A DNA stretch of 64,000 bases. Origin: Burkholderia diffusa. GTDB lineage: Bacteria > Pseudomonadota > Gammaproteobacteria > Burkholderiales > Burkholderiaceae. How positions within the stretch are numbered: position 1 is the first letter of the stretch; each line of letters starts with the position of its first letter. Positions 59,695 through 64,000 of this stretch are shown here, in pieces. The notes below the pieces were generated by a model. That model worked only from the letters and a program-made list of their open reading frames with translations, made no database searches and was not told the DNA's origin. The position numbers and the translations under genes are program-made. Location of the stretch: positions 62,001-126,000 of the forward strand of contig NZ_CABVPN010000017.1 in NCBI RefSeq assembly GCF_902499115.1, given 5' to 3'.

Positions 59695-59973
59695 ATGAAC
59701 AAACAGGAACTGATCGACGCCGTCGCCGCCCAAACGGGCGCCAGCAAGGCTCAAACCGGCGAAACGCTGGACACGCTGCTCGAAGTCATCAAGAAGGCCG
59801 TGTCGAAGGGTGATGCGGTTCAGCTGATCGGCTTCGGCAGCTTCGGTTCGGGCAAGCGCGCAGCACGTACGGGCCGCAACCCGAAGACGGGCGAAACCAT
59901 CAAGATCCCGGCAGCCAAGACGGTCAAGTTCACGGCTGGCAAGGCGTTCAAGGACGCCGTCAACAAGCGTTAA
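59695..59973 (+). CDS. hupA: DNA-binding protein HU
   Basis: Small (92-residue) nucleoid protein of the HU/IHF family. N-terminal helices MNKQELIDAVAAQTGASKAQ, the saddle sheet with LIGFGSFGSGKRAARTGRNP and the family signature GRNPKTGETIKIPAAKTVKF, in which the proline at the arm tip that intercalates DNA is in RNP. Codon choice is typical of a very highly expressed gene (Lys mainly AAG). The ATG at 59695 has AAAGGAAC upstream. Followed by a strong terminator. Confidence 0.97.
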   Translation: MNKQELIDAVAAQTGASKAQTGETLDTLLEVIKKAVSKGDAVQLIGFGSFGSGKRAARTGRNPKTGETIKIPAAKTVKFTAGKAFKDAVNKR

Positions 59974-59992
59974 TTCAGCGCCTGTTCCAGGA

Positions 59993-60020
59993 AAAAAACC
60001 CGCCGGAAGGCGGGTTTTTT
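59993..60020 (+). terminator. Intrinsic terminator of hupA
   Basis: Perfect stem AAAAAACCCGCC (59993-60004) / GGCGGGTTTTTT (60009-60020) with a GGAA tetraloop, 20 bp past the stop; the six T continue the right arm. A-rich left arm means it may work both ways, also for the convergent GTPase gene ending at 60118. Confidence 0.92.
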
Positions 60021-60117
60021 GTTGGGGGCGCGCGACATTTTTGCCACAGTTCGCGTCACTCTTGCAAGATTTAACGGTTACTTTTCACTGACCGTCTTCA
60101 CCGGGTTTTACCGCGTA

Positions 60118-61431
60118 TTACGCGTGCACGATCTGCGTGTCGCCGGGATCTTCGTCGTCATGCGCATCGACATCCCACACCGGAAACGGATCGTCGAACG
60201 CAGTCCATTGCGCCGCGCCGAGCGCGAATTCCGCATCGGTGAGCAGGCACGTGTCGAGTTTCGCGCGCCATGCGTCGGCATCGAGGCCGATGCCGATCAG
60301 CACGAGTTCCTGACGGCGATCGCCGACCGAGCGGTCGTCGAGGTCGCCCTGCCACTCCGTGCGAATTTCGGCGAGCAACTCGTCGTCGTCCGGCCATTCC
60401 GCGCGATCCTGCGCGGCCCACCAGAGACCTGCCGGGCCATGCCGGCACACGCCGCCCGCCTGCGACAGCGAACCGGCGATGTCGTTGCGCGTCGCGAGCC
60501 AGAAGAAGCCCTTGCTGCGCAGCACGCCCGGCCACTCCTGATGCAGCAGCGCCCAGAGTCGCGCCGGATGAAACGGCCGGCGCGCGCGGTAAACAAAGTT
60601 GCCGATGCCGAATTCGTCGGCTTCGCCATGCACGTGCGCGTGATGCGGATCGTGGCACTCGGGATCGTCGCAAGGCGTGTGATCGTGATCGAGCGACGCG
60701 AGCCAGCCCGGCGCGTTCGCGGCTTCGTCGAAATCGAAGCGGCCGGTGTTCAGCACTTCGTCGAGCGGCACGTTGCCGAACGTCGACACGACCTGATGCG
60801 CGCGCGGGTTGAGCCGCGCAAGGATGTGCTGCAGGCGCGCGAGTTCGTCCGCGCCGACGAGGTCGGCCTTGTTGATCACCAGCACGTCGCAGAATTCGAT
60901 CTGCTCGATCAGCAGCTCGACGAGCGTGCGATCGTCTTCGTCCGATGCGGCGATGCCGCGCGTCGCGAGCGCGTCGTCGGAACCGTAGTCGCGCAGGAAA
61001 TTGTAGGCGTCGACCACGGTGACGAGCGTGTCGAGGCGCGCGACGCTCGACAGCGACGCGCCGTCGTCGTCGACGAACGTGAAGGTTTCGGCGATCGGCA
61101 TCGGCTCCGCGATGCCGGTCGATTCGATCACGATCGCATCGAAGCGGCCGTCCGCCGCGAGATTGCGGATCTCGACGAGCAGGTCGTCGCGCAGCGTGCA
61201 GCAGATGCAGCCGTTCGACATCTCGACGAGGCGTTCCTCGACGTGCGACAGCGCCTGCGCATCGCGCACGAGCGACGCGTCGATGTTGACCGCAGCGAGA
61301 TCGTTGACGATCACGGCAACTTTCAGGCCCGCGCGGTTCGCGAGGATGTGATTGAGCAGCGTGGTCTTGCCGGCGCCGAGAAAACCGGACAGCACGGTGA
61401 CGGGCAACGGCTGGTTCATTGCCGGATTCAT
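60118..61431 (-). CDS. COG0523 (CobW/ZNG1-type) metal-chaperone GTPase
   Basis: 437-residue P-loop GTPase. Walker A LSGFLGAGKTTLLNHIL near residue 15, the metal-binding C-x-C-C motif in SNGCICCTLRDDLLVEIRNL near 75, ESTGIAEPMPIAE switch, and NKADLVGADEL as base-recognition motif. An acidic/histidine-rich segment (DHDHTPCDDPECHDPHHAHV near 265) and a C-terminal CobW_C domain follow. Such proteins hand zinc or cobalt to target enzymes under metal limitation (family knowledge). The ATG at 61431 is taken; the ATG at 61419 begins closer to the conserved part. No operon partners; no Zur box was recognised. Confidence 0.9.
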   Translation of the reverse strand: MNPAMNQPLPVTVLSGFLGAGKTTLLNHILANRAGLKVAVIVNDLAAVNIDASLVRDAQALSHVEERLVEMSNGCICCTLRDDLLVEIRNLAADGRFDAIVIESTGIAEPMPIAETFTFVDDDGASLSSVARLDTLVTVVDAYNFLRDYGSDDALATRGIAASDEDDRTLVELLIEQIEFCDVLVINKADLVGADELARLQHILARLNPRAHQVVSTFGNVPLDEVLNTGRFDFDEAANAPGWLASLDHDHTPCDDPECHDPHHAHVHGEADEFGIGNFVYRARRPFHPARLWALLHQEWPGVLRSKGFFWLATRNDIAGSLSQAGGVCRHGPAGLWWAAQDRAEWPDDDELLAEIRTEWQGDLDDRSVGDRRQELVLIGIGLDADAWRAKLDTCLLTDAEFALGAAQWTAFDDPFPVWDVDAHDDEDPGDTQIVHA

Positions 61432-61590
61432 AACGATTTGCACCAACGGAAAAGAGGGAAAAGCGGCCGCGGCGCCCTGGCGGGGCGCGATCGGCCCGAA
61501 GCCGGTCGAAACCGCGGCGTGAGATGCGCATTGTGCATCAAACGCGCGCCGGCCGAGCGCCACGGCGTCAGCTGGCGCTGCGGCGCGGCG

Positions 61591-62040
61591 TCACTGCTCG
61601 GGCGGCAGCAGCTTCCACTGCGCCAGGATCGAGGCGATCTGCCGCGCGTACTTGTCGCGCAGCGACGGCGTTTCGGAATGATAGGCGCCGACGGCCTGCC
61701 ATGTGTTGCCGTAGCGATTCATCTTCTGGCGCAGGTGCCACGCGGCGATGTAGACGTTCTTGCACGGCTGCATCAGCGTGTCGCGGCCGATGCCGTAGCG
61801 CGACAGCGTCGGCAGGTGGATCGAATTGATCTGCATCAGGCCGTAGTCGACCGAGCCGTTCGTATTCTTGTTCAGCGCGTCGGGCCGGTTGCGCGACTCC
61901 TGCCACGCGATCGCGCGCAGGATCAGCGGATTGACCTTCTGGTACCGGGCGGCCTCGTCGAAACAATCCGCGCGAGCGTTTCCGCAGGCGAACCACACGC
62001 CGGCGGCGATCAACGCGATCGAAGCGAACCGTCTGTTCAT
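61591..62040 (-). CDS. Secreted lytic transglycosylase, SLT domain (IagB/VirB1 type)
   Basis: 149-residue protein. Signal peptide at 1-24 (RRFASIALIAAGVWFACGNA RA), then the lysozyme-like SLT fold: DEAARYQKVNPLILRAIAWQ with the catalytic glutamate in WQESRN, NGSVDYGLMQINSIHLPTLS, and CKNVYIAAWHLRQKM, GNTWQAVGAYHSET. It trims peptidoglycan to make room for envelope complexes. It is head to head with gspD (366 bp apart), so a link to assembly of the type II secretion system is plausible (inference). Related proteins serve type III/IV systems. Confidence 0.92.
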   Translation of the reverse strand: MNRRFASIALIAAGVWFACGNARADCFDEAARYQKVNPLILRAIAWQESRNRPDALNKNTNGSVDYGLMQINSIHLPTLSRYGIGRDTLMQPCKNVYIAAWHLRQKMNRYGNTWQAVGAYHSETPSLRDKYARQIASILAQWKLLPPEQ

Positions 62041-62407
62041 GTTGCGGAAACGAAAAGGAAATGACGCAAGGATCGGGAAAACCCGTGTCTGTTATTCGTA
62101 CGACTGGAAACGCGCCGCCCGTATCATACAGACAGTCCGTCACGTGGCGACAAGCAAAAGGCGGCAGCCCGTTTATACCGCATTTTCGTGTCGATTCATC
62201 GCAAAACGACGGCGATGGCCTGAATGCCGGGGCATTGCCGAAATCTTACATATTGCATACGGTGTGCCGGATACATGTCGTATGTGAGACAGTCCTCGGA
62301 TCAATGTGATATTTCGGACATGAAAAACTGCTAATGTCGCGCCTTTAGGACTTGGATCCCAGCACTACCGCCGGAAGTGGCCTGAGCCGGCATCGACCCA
62401 TTCATCC
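62041..62407. other. Shared upstream region of the lytic transglycosylase and gspD
   Basis: 367 bp with no gene; the part 62180-62345 is AT-rich for this genome and presumably carries both promoters. No confident -35/-10 pair was settled; candidates for gspD include AT-rich elements around 62310-62335. Confidence 0.5.
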
Positions 62408-64000
62408 ATGACAAGAAATCGCTTCGTTATGCGGCGCATCGCCACGACCCTGATGGTCGCCGGCATCATCGTCTCGCAGGCCGCCTACGCTCAGGTCACG
62501 CTCAATTTCGTGAATGCGGATATCGACCAGGTCGCCAAGGCGATCGGCGCCGCAACCGGCAAGACGATCATCGTCGACCCCCGCGTGAAGGGGCAGCTCA
62601 ATCTCGTGGCCGAACGGTCGGTACCGGAAGACCAGGCGCTGAAGACGCTGCAGTCGGCGCTGCGCATGCAGGGCTTCGCGCTGGTGCAGGATCACGGGGT
62701 GCTGAAGGTGGTGCCCGAGGCCGATGCGAAGCTGCAGGGCGTGCCGACCTACGTCGGCAATAAACCGCAGGCGCGTGGCGACCAGGTGATCACGCAGGTG
62801 TTCGAGCTGCACAACGAATCGGCGAACAACCTGCTGCCGGTCCTGCGGCCGCTGATCTCGCCGAACAACACGGTCACGGCCTACCCCGCGAACAACACGA
62901 TTGTCGTTACCGATTACGCGGACAACGTGCGCCGCATCGCGCAGATCATCGCGGGCGTCGACAACGCCGCGGGCGCCCAGGTGCAGGTCGTGCCGCTGCG
63001 CAATGCGAACGCGATCGACCTCGCCGCGCAGCTTCAGAAGATGCTCGACCCGGGCGCGATCGGCAACAGCGATGCGACGCTGAAGGTGACGGTCACGGCC
63101 GATCCGCGCACCAACTCGCTGCTGCTCCGCGCCTCGAGCAGCGCGCGTCTGGTCGCCGCGAAACGCCTCGCCCAGCAGCTCGACGCACCGAGCGCGGTGC
63201 CCGGCAACATGCACGTCGTGCCGCTGCGCAATGCCGACGCCGTGAAGCTCGCGAAGACGCTGCGCGGGATGCTCGGCAAGAGCAGCAACGACAGCGGCTC
63301 GTCGGCGTCGTCCAACGATGCGAACAGCTTCAACCAGGGCGGCGGCTCTTCGTCGAGCGGCAACTTCTCGACCGGTACGTCGGGCACCCCGCCGCTGCCG
63401 TCGGGCGGCCTCGGCGGTTCGTCGTCATCGTCGTACGGCAGCGGCGCGTCGGGCAGCGGCGGGCTCGGCAGCGGTGGCCTGCTCGGCGGCGACAAGGACA
63501 AGGGCGACGACAACCAGCCGGGCGGGATGATCCAGGCCGACGCGGCCACCAACTCGCTCATCATCACCGCGTCCGATCCGGTCTACCGGAACCTGCGCTC
63601 GGTGATCGATCAGCTCGACGCACGGCGTGCGCAGGTCTATATCGAAGCGCTGATCGTCGAGCTGAACTCGACGACGCAGGGCAACCTCGGCATCCAGTGG
63701 CAGGTCGCGAGCGGCCAGTTTCTCGGCGGCACGAACCTGAGCCCCCAGCTCGGCCTGGGTAACAGTATCGTCAACCTGACGACGGGCGCGGCGGGCAGCA
63801 CCGGGCCCGGCCTGGCGGCCAACCTCGCAACGCTGACCCCGGGCCTCAACATCGGCTGGCTGCACAACATGTTCGGCGTGCAGGGCCTTGGCGCGCTGCT
63901 GCAGTATTTCGCGGGCGTGAGCGACGCGAACGTGCTGTCGACGCCGAACCTGATCACGCTCGACAACGAGGAAGCGAAGATCGTCGTCGGCCAGAACGTG
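62408..64000 (+). CDS. gspD: Type II secretion system secretin GspD, cut by window end
   Basis: Outer-membrane secretin; the first 531 residues are visible. Signal peptide ends AYAQ near residue 29, followed by the N0 domain (VTLNFVNADIDQVAKAIGAA), the N1-N3 domains with repeated VVPLRNANAIDLAAQLQKML / VVPLRNADAVKLAKTLRGML units, and the start of the secretin domain (YIEALIVELNSTTQGNLGIQ, SDANVLSTPNLITLDNEEAK). A long Gly/Ser-rich stretch (about residues 291-365) interrupts N3. It likely heads a gsp operon running off the window. The ATG at 62408 opens the signal peptide. Confidence 0.95.
   Translation, partial: MTRNRFVMRRIATTLMVAGIIVSQAAYAQVTLNFVNADIDQVAKAIGAATGKTIIVDPRVKGQLNLVAERSVPEDQALKTLQSALRMQGFALVQDHGVLKVVPEADAKLQGVPTYVGNKPQARGDQVITQVFELHNESANNLLPVLRPLISPNNTVTAYPANNTIVVTDYADNVRRIAQIIAGVDNAAGAQVQVVPLRNANAIDLAAQLQKMLDPGAIGNSDATLKVTVTADPRTNSLLLRASSSARLVAAKRLAQQLDAPSAVPGNMHVVPLRNADAVKLAKTLRGMLGKSSNDSGSSASSNDANSFNQGGGSSSSGNFSTGTSGTPPLPSGGLGGSSSSSYGSGASGSGGLGSGGLLGGDKDKGDDNQPGGMIQADAATNSLIITASDPVYRNLRSVIDQLDARRAQVYIEALIVELNSTTQGNLGIQWQVASGQFLGGTNLSPQLGLGNSIVNLTTGAAGSTGPGLAANLATLTPGLNIGWLHNMFGVQGLGALLQYFAGVSDANVLSTPNLITLDNEEAKIVVGQNV

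Noticed and set aside
1..64000. CRISPR arrays, insertion sequences, prophage, toxin-antitoxin or restriction systems
   Set aside because: No regularly spaced repeats, transposase, integrase or defence-type proteins were recognised in any frame; gene content is core.

Overview
This 64 kb window is GC-rich (roughly two thirds G+C by eye) and reads as an origin-proximal part of the main chromosome of a Burkholderia cepacia complex bacterium. The grounds are the gene order mnmG-rsmG-parA-parB next to atpIBEFHAGDC, two perfect chromosomal parS sites, a fused LivM-LivG transporter protein, PutA with its own DNA-binding domain, and near-identity of many proteins to remembered Burkholderia sequences. 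The exact species cannot be settled by reading. There are no rRNA or tRNA genes, insertion sequences, phage genes or CRISPR arrays; this is core chromosome.

Layout. 1-4.7 kb: methionine-type aminotransferase (cut by the window edge), TetR regulator with divergent AidB-like acyl-CoA dehydrogenase, and an orphan LivK-type binding protein downstream of putA. 4.8-8.9 kb: trifunctional putA with a promoter and GTTGCA operators that look autoregulatory. 9-13 kb: priA and hemE. 13-14.5 kb: pheC (periplasmic cyclohexadienyl dehydratase), then an intergenic stretch with three 10-bp direct repeats of OmpR-box type and a likely unannotated small RNA ending in an intrinsic terminator. 14.5-16.3 kb: acyl-CoA ligase. 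16.5-24.1 kb: complete ATP synthase operon with a recognisable promoter and terminator. 24.6-30.2 kb: SLC13/ArsB-like transporter, parB, parA, rsmG, mnmG. 30.6-41.5 kb: two tandem branched-chain/amide ABC transporter clusters, the first ending in a palindrome that is both a parS site and an intrinsic terminator.

42-50.3 kb: GMC oxidoreductase and divergent LysR regulator, CYTH protein, Lrp regulator divergent from phhA-phhB (phenylalanine to tyrosine), a DUF3717 protein, and a two-component pair. 50.4-53.8 kb: SET-domain methyltransferase with a poly-lysine tail, old-yellow-enzyme, class I glutamine amidotransferase, and a MarR regulator with a C-terminal cysteine cluster. 54.3-59.3 kb: YbdK-type carboxylate-amine ligase with a CPA2 antiporter, then mnmC, separated by intergenic regions carrying DnaA-box-like sequences. 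59.7-64 kb: HU, a COG0523 GTPase, a small lytic transglycosylase and divergent gspD (cut by the window end).

Themes. Amino-acid capture and catabolism recurs (putA, three LivK-type proteins, pheC, phhAB, Lrp). Chromosome maintenance is the second theme (parABS, priA, HU, DnaA boxes). No wholly new multi-gene system is evident; the most interesting signals are the parS-terminator overlap, the candidate small RNA behind OmpR-like repeats, the Walker A Lys-to-Arg change in one LivF, the cysteine-cluster MarR protein and the bacterial SET protein.
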